64,000 nucleotides of DNA from Bacteroidaceae bacterium (GCA_017428785.1 JAFRQD010000067.1:34868-98867); one strand, 5' to 3'. Shown: positions 25,689 through 34,760, counted from the first letter of the stretch. Program-made: numbers and translations. The notes: generated by a model not told the origin, from the sequence alone.

Positions 25689-26639
25689 TTAGATGTCTTC
25701 GGTTGCGTTGGTGTTTTCTTTCACGAGTTTCCCTTCCTCTATCAGTTTCTTGGCGATGGCGTCGAGGGTAGCGTTGATGTATTTGTCGCTCTTCGGGGTG
25801 CTGTACATTTTGGCGATGTCGACATATTCGTTGATGCTGACACTCAAGGGAATGTTGGGGAAGGTCGTTATCTCAGCCAGTCCAAGTTGCAGGATGATGC
25901 GGTCCATGAGCGCGATGCGCTTGAAGTCCCACTTGCGGGTGCTTTCGCTGACGAGCCCGTTGATGTATTCCTGACCCACTATGGCCCGATAGAGGAGTTT
26001 TGTGGCAAAGTCGCGATCGGAGTCGCTCTTGTATTCGGGCATTAGCGGCTGGACCGAATTGCTGTTTTCCGTGAAGCGGTTGATGGTCTTCAGGACAAAG
26101 GTGTCGACGATAGCCTTGTCGTCGTTCCAATAGACATTCTTGTCTTCCAGGAGGTCGGAGAGCTCTTCGTTGTTGCAGATGAGGTTCCGGTAGATGAGTC
26201 GCCATATCTCGCGGTCCTCCATGAAGCTCGAGGTCTCGCTTGCCATATAGTCCTTGTAGAAGTCGCTCTCCTCCACCTTATTATATAGGCCGCGCACGAA
26301 GGTCTCGTGGTCGGCCCAGCTGAGCTCATGTTCCGAGCAGTAGTCCCGGAGCTGACGGTTCGATTCGAGTTGGATGATGAAGCGGTTGTCCACGAACTTA
26401 TGGCTCCAGCTGGCTCCGTCCTTCAGTTTCTTGCTGCGTTTTTCGTGCACTTCGAGCATGCGGACCGACATGCGGCTGACCTCGACCATGAGCAGCAAAA
26501 GATAGTTGTAGAGGTCGTAAGCCTTGTCCAGGCTCAGCAGCAGTTCCTTCTCTGCCACATCAGGGTTGTGCGTACCTTTCTGCAGATAGGAATAGAGCAC
26601 CTGCACAAGCTTGATTCGTATCAATTCACGGTTTATCAT
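25689..26639 (-). CDS. nusB: Transcription antitermination factor NusB (long Bacteroidetes form)
   Basis: The 316-residue protein is over twice the length of E. coli NusB. The NusB fold is in the C-terminal half (about 180-300; ILQLGLAEITTFPNIPLSVSINEYVDIAKMYSTPKSDKYIN is read across it in pieces), and the N-terminal part is a charged helical region typical of the phylum. NusB with S10 acts in rRNA antitermination. It heads the yajC-ybbR-coaE group. Confidence 0.9.
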   Translation of the reverse strand: MINRELIRIKLVQVLYSYLQKGTHNPDVAEKELLLSLDKAYDLYNYLLLLMVEVSRMSVRMLEVHEKRSKKLKDGASWSHKFVDNRFIIQLESNRQLRDYCSEHELSWADHETFVRGLYNKVEESDFYKDYMASETSSFMEDREIWRLIYRNLICNNEELSDLLEDKNVYWNDDKAIVDTFVLKTINRFTENSNSVQPLMPEYKSDSDRDFATKLLYRAIVGQEYINGLVSESTRKWDFKRIALMDRIILQLGLAEITTFPNIPLSVSINEYVDIAKMYSTPKSDKYINATLDAIAKKLIEEGKLVKENTNATEDI

Positions 26640-26644
26640 AGAGC

Positions 26645-26700
26645 GCTATTAGAGTTGAGAGTTTAGAGTTGAGAGTTTAGAGTTAACGCGTTTCCTTGTC
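26645..26700 (+). repeat. Word repeat upstream of nusB
   Basis: gagttgagagtttagagttgagag followed by ccttgtcaactcc. It is the same type as the spacers before the mmd biotin and beta-subunit genes at 43.4 and 44.2 kb. Confidence 0.65.
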
Positions 26701-26731
26701 AACTCCTTCGCTCGGGGGCTTAATTTGGCGG

Positions 26732-26739
26732 CAAAGTTA
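26732..26739 (-). promoter_or_regulatory. Probable -7 element for nusB
   Basis: TAACTTTG on the minus strand. No convincing -33 element was seen. Confidence 0.45.
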
Positions 26740-26804
26740 CGAAAAAAAAATGAATAGAATGAAAAAATGAAAGAACGAAATGCTTATAATTCATAAATAT
26801 TTTG

Positions 26805-26812
26805 TACTTTTG
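26805..26812 (+). promoter_or_regulatory. Probable -7 element for the PUR-like gene
   Basis: TACTTTTG lies 28 bases before the ATG. The -33 element is not clear. Confidence 0.5.
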
Positions 26813-26840
26813 CCAAGCAAAAGCATTTGAAGCAAAGAAA

Positions 26841-27182
26841 ATGACAACAGACAATAAGCAACAGACAGCAGAGGGGCGAGACAGCGAAATCCTCTTCTCG
26901 CGTACCGTGAAGGCCGGTCAGCGCATTTACTACATCGACGTGAAGCGCAACAGGAAAGACGAATTGTACCTAAGCATCACAGAAAGCAAGAAGATGCTGA
27001 GCGGTCCTCAGGAAATGCCGCAAGTCAGTTACGAAAAGCACAAGATATTCCTTTTCCGCGAAGACTTTGGCAAGTTCGAGGAAGCCCTTCGCGATGCCTT
27101 CGGTTTTGTCAGCTCCGAAGGCGGGGATGTTCCCGAAAGCGGGGAGGACGGCGATGCCATCAAGCTCGATTTGGAGTTCTGA
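26841..27182 (+). CDS. PUR-alpha-like DNA/RNA-binding protein (DUF3276)
   Basis: The 113-residue protein has a single PUR repeat: ILFSRTVKAGQRIYYIDVKRNRKDE followed by YLSITESKKM and a helix, IFLFREDFGKFEEALRDAF. In Bacteroidetes and Borrelia such proteins dimerise into a PUR domain and bind single-stranded nucleic acid. The start at 26841 lies just downstream of the -7 element. The C-terminus is acidic. It is transcribed alone. Confidence 0.88.
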   Translation: MTTDNKQQTAEGRDSEILFSRTVKAGQRIYYIDVKRNRKDELYLSITESKKMLSGPQEMPQVSYEKHKIFLFREDFGKFEEALRDAFGFVSSEGGDVPESGEDGDAIKLDLEF

Positions 27183-27371
27183 GGGGGAGGCGAACCTTTT
27201 TGCGAGCGGCTCCCCTGAGGCCGGATTTTCAGTCCGACGGGGAGCGGTATAAGCATTTGCAAAGCGATCAAGGGAAGGCGGGACCGGCAATCCCCATTCT
27301 TGCTGTTGCCCGATAGCATATCCTGCAGAACTTGCTGCAGGCGTGCGATTTCCTTTTTCTCCTATGTCTGA

Positions 27372-27726
27372 TTTGTAAACATTTTTCCTGGAGGCGTCTT
27401 CTCTGACGGCCTGTTTTTACTTCTGTGGCACTTTTCTACCCCAAACGAAAATAAGGGCTTAAATCGAATTTCCGGTGACAGTCAATCGGTTGCGAAAGGG
27501 CATTTTGAGTCGCAGGGCAAAGAAAGTACAGGCGTGGCATGCGAAGATGATAAACACTGCATGGTTTTGGGCTAAATACCACGTGGGGCGTTGGCAATCC
27601 TCGCATGGGGTAATTGCAAACTTCACGTGCGGCGTTGGCCAACTTCACGTGCGGCGTTTGTCGTCGCCCCACGCCACGATGTCAGATTCTTCATTTTCCG
27701 CTCCATTTTATGTAAAGGATTTTTCC
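27372..27726 (+). repeat. 356-bp non-coding element, copy 2 (reference)
   Basis: The element is 355 bp. It is bounded by tttgtaaacatttttcc (27372-27388) and the related ttttatgtaaaggattttt (27706 on). Conserved inside are a block from 27425 (gtggcacttttctacccc, then ataagggcttaaatcgaa), a gcagggcaaagaaagtac block at about 27515, and the 22-bp unit array. No conserved frame. The rest of the 785-bp gap up to hisH holds no recognisable gene. Confidence 0.88.
27578..27672. repeat. Array of about 22-bp units within element copy 2
   Basis: Four units: the last two both read aacttcacgtgcggcgtt, the first two are diverged (accacgtggggcgttggcaa; tcgcatggggtaattgcaaa). Confidence 0.85.
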
Positions 27727-27929
27727 ATTCCGTCCGATGCCTCGAAAGTAAAGTCCGGGCATTCAAAGAGCAAAAAGCCCATGGCGTAAGTCTTTTTGAT
27801 GCACGGAGCAGGCTGTGTTGCGAAACCTTCTTCCCCGTTATCATCGCTTTTATTTTACGCAGAACCCCTTTTTTCGGCGATTAAGCAGACTTTTCGCGGC
27901 ATTCGTTTCCTTATTAAATATAAAATATG

Positions 27930-27937
27930 TATCTTTG
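27930..27937 (+). promoter_or_regulatory. Probable -7 element of the his operon
   Basis: TATCTTTG, 30 bases before the hisH ATG. No clear -33 match; no leader peptide or attenuator was seen. Confidence 0.55.
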
Positions 27938-27967
27938 TCGCCCGAAACGAATACGCGGGTACGCATT

Positions 27968-28837
27968 ATGAAGGTCGCAGTAGTCAAATACAATGCCGGA
28001 AACATCTTTTCCGTCGTCCATGCTCTGAAGCGTATGGGCGTAGAACCCTTGCTGACGGATTCCCCCATAGAGTTGCGAAGCGCCGACCGTGTGATTTTCC
28101 CGGGTCAAGGCGAGGCGAGCAACGCGATGCGCTACCTTCGCGAGCACGGACTGGACGAGGTGATTCGTTCCCTCACGCAGCCCGTCCTGGGCATTTGCAT
28201 CGGACAGCAACTGATGTGCCGTCATTCGGAAGAGGGCGATACCGACTGCCTGGGCATCTTCGACGCGGAAGTAAAACGATTCGTCCCTCAGAAGCATGAG
28301 GACAAGATACCCCACATGGGATGGAACTGCCTCACGTTTAATATAGAGGGGCATGGGGCAAGGAGCAAGGAGCAGGAGAATACCTTAGAGGAGCAAGGGG
28401 CAAGGAGCAAGGAGCAGGAGAATACCTTAGAGGGGCATGGGGCATGGAGCAAGGAGCAGGAGAATACCTTAGAGGAGCATGGAGCATGGAGCAAGGAGCA
28501 GGAGAATACCTTAGAGGGGCATGGAGCAAGGAGCAAGGAGCAGGAGAATACCTTAGAGGGGCATGGAGCATGGAGCAAGGAGCAGGAGAACAGCAATCCT
28601 CTTGCCCCCTGCACCTTGCCCCTTGCCCCATTATTCCGAGGGTTGGAGGGGGCTCCCTTCGTCTACTTCGTCCACAGTTTCTATGTGCCGGTATGCGAGC
28701 ACACGGCTGCCGTCGCAGAATACATTCACCCGTTTAGCGCGGCCATGCAGAAGGGCAACTTCTATGCCACACAGTTCCATCCCGAGAAGAGTGGGGCGGT
28801 GGGGCAGCAGATTCTCCGTAATTTCCTCGAACTATGA
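27968..28837 (+). CDS. hisH: Imidazole glycerol phosphate synthase, glutaminase subunit, with a 14-residue repeat insert
   Basis: HisH releases ammonia from glutamine and passes it to HisF. The 289-residue protein is about 90 residues longer than usual (near 200). The triad is intact: C77 in GICIGQQ, H271 and E273 in FHPEK. The extra length is at residues 127-208: six in-frame copies of a 14-residue repeat containing ARSKEQENTLE or AWSKEQENTLE, from a 42-bp DNA repeat, between MGWN and FRGLEG...YFVHSFY. The start at 27968 is the conserved MKVAVVKYNAGN. It overlaps hisA by 4 bases. Confidence 0.93.
   Translation: MKVAVVKYNAGNIFSVVHALKRMGVEPLLTDSPIELRSADRVIFPGQGEASNAMRYLREHGLDEVIRSLTQPVLGICIGQQLMCRHSEEGDTDCLGIFDAEVKRFVPQKHEDKIPHMGWNCLTFNIEGHGARSKEQENTLEEQGARSKEQENTLEGHGAWSKEQENTLEEHGAWSKEQENTLEGHGARSKEQENTLEGHGAWSKEQENSNPLAPCTLPLAPLFRGLEGAPFVYFVHSFYVPVCEHTAAVAEYIHPFSAAMQKGNFYATQFHPEKSGAVGQQILRNFLEL
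28346..28630 (+). repeat. 42-bp minisatellite inside hisH, with an inverted tail
   Basis: Five full units begin at 28346, 28388, 28430, 28472 and 28514, and a sixth partial unit at 28556. Each contains ggagcaaggagcaggagaat. After the last unit, cttgccccctgcaccttgcc (28600-28620) is the rough reverse complement of the unit, so the block could fold back on itself. All units preserve the frame. Confidence 0.93.
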
Positions 28838-29550
28838 TTGAGCTGGTTCCTGCAATAGACATCATCGAAGGCAAGTGCGTTCGCTTGACCAAGGGCGACT
28901 ACGACACGAAGAAGGTCTATGGCGACCCGCTCGAAATGGCCCGTCAGTTTGAGGATTTGGGCATGCGCCGCCTGCATGTCGTCGACCTTGATGGTGCCAA
29001 GAGCAAGCATGTGGTCAACCTCGCCGCCCTTCGTAACATCACGACGCAAACGGGGCTCATCGTTGACTTCGGCGGAGGCATTAAGAGCGATGACGACCTC
29101 GAAAAGGCTTTCGAGGCCGGAGCCTCAATGGTGACGGTCGGGAGCCTTGCAGTGACCGAGCCGGAGCGCTATCTTCGTTGGCTCGAAAAGTATGGGGCAG
29201 AACGACTCGTCCTCGGTGCAGACGTGAGGGACGGGAAGGTCTCCATCAACGGATGGAAGGAGGATTCCGACATCGGGCTCGAGGATTTCCTCTCTCGCTA
29301 TATGTCGGCTGGCACGAAGAACGTGCTGTGCACGGAAATCAGCCGCGACGGCACGCTGGCCGGACCAGCCATCGAACTCTACCAGAGCATCATGCGCCGC
29401 TATCCGGAGTGCCATCTGATTGCCAGCGGAGGCGTGGGCAGCACAGAAGATATCGTGGCGCTCGACCAGGCAGGCATCCCAGCAGTCGTCTTCGGCAAAG
29501 CATTCTACGAAGGAAAGATTGACCTGAAATCCCTGCTCAAGGAAAGATAA
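28834..29550 (+). CDS. hisA: HisA, ProFAR isomerase
   Basis: HisA opens the ribose ring of ProFAR (Amadori rearrangement), step four of histidine synthesis. The 238-residue (beta/alpha)8 enzyme has the catalytic Asp in LVPAIDIIEGKCVRL, LHVVDLDGA, and the second Asp in the GADVRDG segment. Its ATG overlaps the hisH stop (ATGA). Confidence 0.96.
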   Translation: MIELVPAIDIIEGKCVRLTKGDYDTKKVYGDPLEMARQFEDLGMRRLHVVDLDGAKSKHVVNLAALRNITTQTGLIVDFGGGIKSDDDLEKAFEAGASMVTVGSLAVTEPERYLRWLEKYGAERLVLGADVRDGKVSINGWKEDSDIGLEDFLSRYMSAGTKNVLCTEISRDGTLAGPAIELYQSIMRRYPECHLIASGGVGSTEDIVALDQAGIPAVVFGKAFYEGKIDLKSLLKER

Positions 29551-29588
29551 ATCGTAAATAGTAAATCGTCAAACAGTAAATTGATTCG

Positions 29589-30344
29589 GTGTTAGCAAAA
29601 CGCATCATACCATGTCTCGATGTCAAAGACGGCCAGACCGTCAAAGGCACGAACTTCCTGCAACTCAGGCAGGCTGGCGACCCCGTGGAACTCGGCAAGA
29701 TATACAGCCAGCAAGGGGCGGACGAACTCGTCTTCCTCGACATAACCGCCAGCCACGAAGGCCGCAAGACCTTCACGGATATGGTGCAGAAAGTGGCAGC
29801 CGAGATAGACATCCCGTTCACCGTAGGCGGCGGAATCAGCGAACTGGCCGATGTGGACCGGATGCTCTCGGCTGGGGCCGACAAGATAAGCATCAACAGC
29901 GCCGCCCTTCGCAGGCCGCAACTCATCGACGAAATCGTCAGTCGCTTCGGCAGCCAGGTCTGCGTCGTCGCCATCGATGCACAGCTGAAGGACGGAACAT
30001 GGACATGTTTCCTCAACGGCGGACGCATCCCTACCGACCGGAACCTCTTCGATTGGGCAAGGGAGGTGAACGACAGAGGCGCTGGAGAAATCCTGTTCAC
30101 CAGCATGAACCACGATGGCGTGAAGCAAGGATTTGCCTGCGACGCGCTCGCTCGACTCTCATCGGAACTGACCATTCCCGTCATTGCGAGTGGCGGCGCA
30201 GGACGCATGGAGGACTTCCGCGACGTCTTTGCCCAAGGACATGCCGACGCCGCACTTGCCGCCAGCGTGTTCCATTTCGGACAAATCAGCATACCGGAAC
30301 TCAAGGAATATTTAAGAAAAGAGAATATTAACGTCAGAATATAA
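29589..30344 (+). CDS. hisF: Imidazole glycerol phosphate synthase, cyclase subunit
   Basis: HisF forms the imidazole ring together with HisH. The 251-residue protein keeps the catalytic Asp in [16 protein letters not shown] and the later one in [15 protein letters not shown] regions. The start is GTG at 29589. The 38-bp spacer from hisA is made of 'gtaaatagtaaatcg' words. The stop overlaps hisIE by one base (TAATG). Confidence 0.95.
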   Translation: MLAKRIIPCLDVKDGQTVKGTNFLQLRQAGDPVELGKIYSQQGADELVFLDITASHEGRKTFTDMVQKVAAEIDIPFTVGGGISELADVDRMLSAGADKISINSAALRRPQLIDEIVSRFGSQVCVVAIDAQLKDGTWTCFLNGGRIPTDRNLFDWAREVNDRGAGEILFTSMNHDGVKQGFACDALARLSSELTIPVIASGGAGRMEDFRDVFAQGHADAALAASVFHFGQISIPELKEYLRKENINVRI

Positions 30345-30958
30345 TGAAGATAGACTTCGATAAATGCGGCGGCCTGGTGCCCGCCATCATACAAGATGCC
30401 ACAACGAAAGTGGTGCTTATGCTCGGATATATGAACGAAGAAGCGTTGAAGAAGACCCAAGACACTGGGCTCGTAACCTTCTTCAGCCGCTCCCGCGGGT
30501 GCCTTTGGACAAAGGGCGAGACAAGCGGCAACTGCTTGCATCTTGTCGATATCAAGGTCGATTGCGACAACGATACGCTCCTCATTCAAGCCAATCCCGA
30601 CGGACCGACCTGCCACACAGGCACAGATACCTGCTGGGGCGAAGAGAACAAGCCCAATCCGCTGCTCTTCCTGTCCGAACTCAACGACTTCATAGAGAAG
30701 CGCCACGAGGAGATGCCCGAAGGCAGCTACACCACATCGCTCTTCAAGGACGGCTTGAACCGCATGGCACAAAAGGTGGGAGAGGAAGCTCTGGAACTCG
30801 TCATCGAAGCCACCAACGGCACCAACGACCGCCTCATCTACGAGGGCTCCGATATGCTCTACCACCTCATCGTACTGCTCACCAGCAAAGGCCTCCGCAT
30901 CGAGGATATGGCAAAGGAACTCATCGAACGCCATAATCCCGGTTGGAAGAAGCATTAA
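30344..30958 (+). CDS. hisIE: Bifunctional phosphoribosyl-AMP cyclohydrolase / phosphoribosyl-ATP pyrophosphatase
   Basis: The 204-residue fusion carries HisI (1-115; SRGCLWTKGETSGN and the zinc-ligand region GPTCHTGTDTCW) and HisE (about 125-204; YTTSLFKDGLNRMAQKVGEE). It performs steps two and three of histidine synthesis. It closes the hisH-hisA-hisF-hisIE group; hisG, hisD, hisC and hisB are not in this window. Confidence 0.95.
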   Translation: MKIDFDKCGGLVPAIIQDATTKVVLMLGYMNEEALKKTQDTGLVTFFSRSRGCLWTKGETSGNCLHLVDIKVDCDNDTLLIQANPDGPTCHTGTDTCWGEENKPNPLLFLSELNDFIEKRHEEMPEGSYTTSLFKDGLNRMAQKVGEEALELVIEATNGTNDRLIYEGSDMLYHLIVLLTSKGLRIEDMAKELIERHNPGWKKH

Positions 30959-31023
30959 GATGAATGAAAGGACGGTGGCCGATGTCCTCAATAACAGATA
31001 ACTAATAACCTCTCAACAGAAAG

Positions 31024-31695
31024 ATGATTCTTAATTACAAAGACGTCGATATCTATCAGGACGAGCATCTTGTTCTGGGCAAAGTGAACTTCTCTGTAGA
31101 AGAAGGCGAGATGGTGTATCTCACAGGTCCTGTAGGCAGCGGAAAGTCGTCGCTGCTAAAAACTATCTATGGCGAACTGCCCGTTGAAGGTGGCAAAGCG
31201 GAAGTGCTCGGCTTCAATATGAGTCGATTCAAGACAAAGCAACAACCCGCTCTCAGACGTCAGATGGGCATCGTCTTCCAGGACTTCCAACTGCTTCGCG
31301 ACAGAACGGTTCATCGCAACCTCGACTTCGTTCTCCGCTCTACAGGATGGAAGAAAAAGGCAGACCGCGAGAAACGCATCGTCGAAGTTCTGGAGATGGT
31401 AAAGCTTGCCGACAAGAAAGACAAGTTCATCTACGAACTTTCCGGTGGCGAGCAGCAGCGAATCGGCATAGCACGAGCCATCCTAAACAACCCGAAGGTC
31501 ATCCTTGCAGACGAGCCGACCGGCAATCTCGATGCAGAGAACGGCGAGCTCATCTTGGCTCTTCTCGACGAGATACGTCGGCAGAATAATACCGCAATTA
31601 TCCTCAGCACACACAACATGCAATGGCCTGAGTTCTTCCCCGGAAGCGTTTATCGTTGTGAGGATGCAAAACTAGATAAAGATTATAAAGAATAA
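31024..31695 (+). CDS. ftsE: Cell-division ABC ATPase FtsE
   Basis: The 223-residue ABC ATPase has Walker A GPVGSGKS (35-42), signature [14 protein letters not shown] and Walker [13 protein letters not shown]. The sequence around [17 protein letters not shown] fits FtsE, which with FtsX controls septal peptidoglycan hydrolases. No ftsX lies beside it. It is 4 bases before the aspartate kinase and seems to lead a long plus-strand run. Confidence 0.86.
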   Translation: MILNYKDVDIYQDEHLVLGKVNFSVEEGEMVYLTGPVGSGKSSLLKTIYGELPVEGGKAEVLGFNMSRFKTKQQPALRRQMGIVFQDFQLLRDRTVHRNLDFVLRSTGWKKKADREKRIVEVLEMVKLADKKDKFIYELSGGEQQRIGIARAILNNPKVILADEPTGNLDAENGELILALLDEIRRQNNTAIILSTHNMQWPEFFPGSVYRCEDAKLDKDYKE

Positions 31696-31699
31696 GAAT

Positions 31700-33016
31700 A
31701 TGAAAGTACTGAAGTTTGGTGGCACATCTGTTGGCTCACCCCAGAGAATGCAAGAAGTCTCGAAGCTCATCACAGAAGATGGAGAAACAAAGTTCGTAGT
31801 CCTTTCTGCGATGTCCGGCACCACAAACACATTGGTGGAAATCTCCGATTACCTCTACAAGAAGAATCCCGAAGGAGCCAACACCATCATGAATCAGCTC
31901 GAACAGGCTTATGCCGGGCATATCGAAAAGCTCTATAAAACAGAGGAAGCCAAGCAGAAGACGATGAGGTTCCTGCATGATGAGTTCGACTATCTGCGCT
32001 CCTTTACAAAGGTTCACTTCACATCCTTCGAGGAAAAGGTCATCTTGGCACAAGGCGAGATAATCAGCACCAATATGGTCACTAATTACCTGCAGGAGTG
32101 CGGCATCAAGACGTTGCTCATTAATGCCCTCGACATCATTCGTACTGACAAGAATGGCGAGCCGGACATGAACTACATCAAGGAAAAGATATCGAAGGTG
32201 CTGGAGGCTAATCCTGACTATCAGATTTATTTGACACAAGGCTTTATCTGTCGCAATGCTTATGGGGAGATAGACAACTTGCTTCGAGGAGGCAGCGACT
32301 ACAGTGCATGCCTTGTCGGTGCGGCTATTCAGGCAGAAGAGATTCAGATATGGACAGACATCGACGGCATGCACAACAACGACCCTCGCTTCGTGGAACA
32401 TACGGAGCCAGTCCGCCAGCTCTACTTCGAGGAAGCTGCGGAGCTTGCTTACTTCGGTGCCAAGATATTGCATCCCACATGTATTCAGCCGGCAAAGTTC
32501 GCTCGTGTCCCTGTACGCCTTCTCAATACGATGGATCCCAATGCTCCGGGAACTATCATCAACAACGAGTTCCAGCGTGGCACGATTAAGGCTGTTGCGG
32601 CTCGCGACAACAACATCTGTATCCAGATAAACAGCAGCCGAATGCTCTTGGCTTACGGTTTCCTTCGCAAGGTCTTTGAAATCTTCGAGACCTACAAGAC
32701 CAGTATCGACATGATATGCACCAGTGAGGTCGGCGTGAGCGTTACCATCGACAATCGCAATCACCTGACGGATATTGTCAATGAACTGAAGAAGTATGGT
32801 ACGGTTAGTGTGGAGGAGGATATGTGCATCATCTGTGTTGTGGGCGACTTGGAAAGTGGTAATGTCGGCCTCGAGACAAAGGCTTGCCAAGCACTCAAGG
32901 ACATTCCGGTTCGTATGATTAGTTATGGCGGCTCCTCTCACAACATCTCCTTTGTTGTGAAGGCAGAGGACAAGAAGCGCACGCTCCAGGCTCTCAGCGA
33001 CACATTATTTAAATAA
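31700..33016 (+). CDS. lysC: Aspartate kinase (monofunctional)
   Basis: Aspartokinase phosphorylates aspartate, the entry to lysine, threonine and methionine synthesis. The 438-residue protein starts with KFGGTSVG (5-12), has RGGSDYSACLVGAAI and DIDGMHNNDPR for substrate and nucleotide binding, and two C-terminal ACT domains from about residue 300, which usually bind lysine or threonine for feedback control. It is followed by lysA, which suggests a lysine-directed isozyme. No riboswitch was noticed upstream. Confidence 0.93.
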   Translation: MKVLKFGGTSVGSPQRMQEVSKLITEDGETKFVVLSAMSGTTNTLVEISDYLYKKNPEGANTIMNQLEQAYAGHIEKLYKTEEAKQKTMRFLHDEFDYLRSFTKVHFTSFEEKVILAQGEIISTNMVTNYLQECGIKTLLINALDIIRTDKNGEPDMNYIKEKISKVLEANPDYQIYLTQGFICRNAYGEIDNLLRGGSDYSACLVGAAIQAEEIQIWTDIDGMHNNDPRFVEHTEPVRQLYFEEAAELAYFGAKILHPTCIQPAKFARVPVRLLNTMDPNAPGTIINNEFQRGTIKAVAARDNNICIQINSSRMLLAYGFLRKVFEIFETYKTSIDMICTSEVGVSVTIDNRNHLTDIVNELKKYGTVSVEEDMCIICVVGDLESGNVGLETKACQALKDIPVRMISYGGSSHNISFVVKAEDKKRTLQALSDTLFK

Positions 33017-33021
33017 ATAAA

Positions 33022-34182
33022 ATGGCAAGAAGATTGTTACAGGACATGAAGGAGCGCTTCGAACGACTTCGGACGCCTTTCTATTATTACGATACAGCGT
33101 TGCTTGCCGAGACCCTTGCAGCTATCAAGAGCGAGACGGACAAGCACGAAGGCTGGCATTTGCATTATGCCGTGAAAGCTTGCGCCACTCCTCAGGTGCT
33201 TCGGCTGATACAGCAAGCAGGTTTTGGCTGTGATTGCGTGAGTGGCGGAGAGATAAAGGTTTGCCTGGAGAACGGCTTCCCTGCAGACGAGATCGTCTTT
33301 GCCGGAGTAGGTAAAGCCGACTGGGAGATAGAGCTGGCTCTCGAAGCAGGCATCCAGTACTTCAATGTCGAGAGCATCCCTGAACTGGAAGTCATTGCAG
33401 AGATTGCCAAGAGAATGAATAAGGTGGCAGATGTCAGCTTCCGCATCAATCCTGATGTCGGGGCGCATACACATGCCAACATCACTACAGGCCTTGCCGA
33501 GAACAAGTTCGGCATTTCCGTGGACGACATGATTCATGTCATCCGTATTGCTGAGCAGTTGCCGAGCATCCACTTCGTCGGGCTCCATTTCCATATAGGA
33601 AGCCAGATTCTTCAGATGGACGACTTCGAAGCGCTTTGTCATCGCATTAACGACTTACAAGTCCTGCTCGAGGCCGAAGGCATTTCTGTGAAGAACATCA
33701 ATGTTGGAGGTGGCTTAGGAATCGACTACGAAAATCCTGACGAGCATCCTGTCCCTGACTTCAAAGCCTACTTCGAGACATACGCCAAGCACCTGCAACT
33801 GCGTCCCGGCCAGCATCTTCACTTCGAGCTCGGCAGAGCAGTCGTCGGCCAATGCGGTTCGCTCATCACACGCTGCCTTTATGTCAAGCAGGCGAAGGAA
33901 AGACAGTTCGTCATCGTTGATGCAGGCATGACCGAGTTGCTTCGCCCAGCTCTTTATGGAGCGCTGCATAAAGTGCAGAACATAAGCAGCTTGTCAACGC
34001 CGCAGACTTACGATGTGGTTGGTCCTATCTGCGAGAGCAGCGACATCTTCGCAAAGGATTGTCTGTTGCCGGAAACCAAGCGAGGCGACCTCATCGCCAT
34101 CCGATCTGCTGGAGCCTATGGCGAGACGATGGCCAGCCAATACAACTGCAGGGAACTGCCGAAAGCTTATACAGGTGAGTAA
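33022..34182 (+). CDS. lysA: Diaminopimelate decarboxylase
   Basis: LysA makes lysine from meso-diaminopimelate. The 386-residue PLP enzyme has the PLP lysine in HYAVKACATP (K52), HFHIGSQI, NVGGGLGIDY and the C-terminal CESSDIFAKD cysteine motif at the dimer active site. It lies 5 bases after the aspartate kinase. Confidence 0.95.
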   Translation: MARRLLQDMKERFERLRTPFYYYDTALLAETLAAIKSETDKHEGWHLHYAVKACATPQVLRLIQQAGFGCDCVSGGEIKVCLENGFPADEIVFAGVGKADWEIELALEAGIQYFNVESIPELEVIAEIAKRMNKVADVSFRINPDVGAHTHANITTGLAENKFGISVDDMIHVIRIAEQLPSIHFVGLHFHIGSQILQMDDFEALCHRINDLQVLLEAEGISVKNINVGGGLGIDYENPDEHPVPDFKAYFETYAKHLQLRPGQHLHFELGRAVVGQCGSLITRCLYVKQAKERQFVIVDAGMTELLRPALYGALHKVQNISSLSTPQTYDVVGPICESSDIFAKDCLLPETKRGDLIAIRSAGAYGETMASQYNCRELPKAYTGE

Positions 34183-34183
34183 A

Positions 34184-34711
34184 ATGCAAAGCGTGAGTAT
34201 CATTGTCACTTGCGAGGAGCAAGAGCAGCAGCTCAGAAGTCTGCTTCCTCAGTTGCTTTCCCTTCAATACGGAGGAGAGTATGAGGTGATTGTGGTCGAT
34301 AAGCTGCACGACAAAGACCTTGAAGAGTGGCTCGAGGACATGGAGGCAGGCTGTCCGTATCTCAGCCATACCTTTTGCTCCACCACAACACGAGGCATTG
34401 ATATCCACAAACTTGCGCTTACCCTTGGAGCCAAAGCTGCCAATTACGAGTGGCTTGTCATCTTGCCTGTCGATGTGAAACTGCAGAGCGAGGATTGGCT
34501 TAAGGAGCTCATGAGCCATCGCAACGAAGAGGCAGAGGCTGTGGTAGTCCTTACCGACCGCAAGCGTCGGATGAACCGCCTTTCGTCCTATCTCTTCCGG
34601 CGTCGGTTCTCCTTGTTCCGCCCCATGTCTTCCATCATTCTCTGTCGCCGGAACAGTCTGCTTCAGGGCAAGGCCGTCAAACTCACAAGTAAAGATATTG
34701 TTAAATTGTAA
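34184..34711 (+). CDS. Short GT2-like glycosyltransferase-fold protein
   Basis: The 175-residue protein begins SVSIIVTCEEQEQQL, like the first strand of GT-A family 2 glycosyltransferases, followed by EVIVVDKL and WLVILPVDVKLQ, which is the position of the DxD region (here PVDVK, so not a clear DxD). It lacks the C-terminal half of a full GT2 enzyme. The start at 34184 is one base after the lysA stop. It may be a reduced or non-catalytic member. Confidence 0.6.
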   Translation: MQSVSIIVTCEEQEQQLRSLLPQLLSLQYGGEYEVIVVDKLHDKDLEEWLEDMEAGCPYLSHTFCSTTTRGIDIHKLALTLGAKAANYEWLVILPVDVKLQSEDWLKELMSHRNEEAEAVVVLTDRKRRMNRLSSYLFRRRFSLFRPMSSIILCRRNSLLQGKAVKLTSKDIVKL

Positions 34712-34717
34712 ATAGAG

Positions 34718-34748
34718 AACACCCCGCCCCTCTGTAGGGGGAGCAAAT
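34718..34748. repeat. Short family E-like hairpin before the DedA gene
   Basis: cccgcccctctgtagggggag is a small G/C-run palindrome in a 49-bp gap. Confidence 0.45.
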
Positions 34749-34760
34749 AGCGAAACTGTA

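Noticed and set aside
28288-28631. Minus-strand frames in hisH reading repeated SCSLLLAPCP words
   Set aside because: They come from the 42-bp repeat, which is open in several frames; the plus-strand frame is the real gene.
29537-30991. Minus-strand frame of 484 residues over hisF and hisIE
   Set aside because: Shadow of two well-conserved his genes; composition is Ser/Ala-rich without motifs.
31024-31695. LolD or other lipoprotein/drug ABC ATPase
   Set aside because: Possible by fold, but [11 protein letters not shown] and its single-gene setting fit FtsE better; kept as FtsE with moderate confidence.
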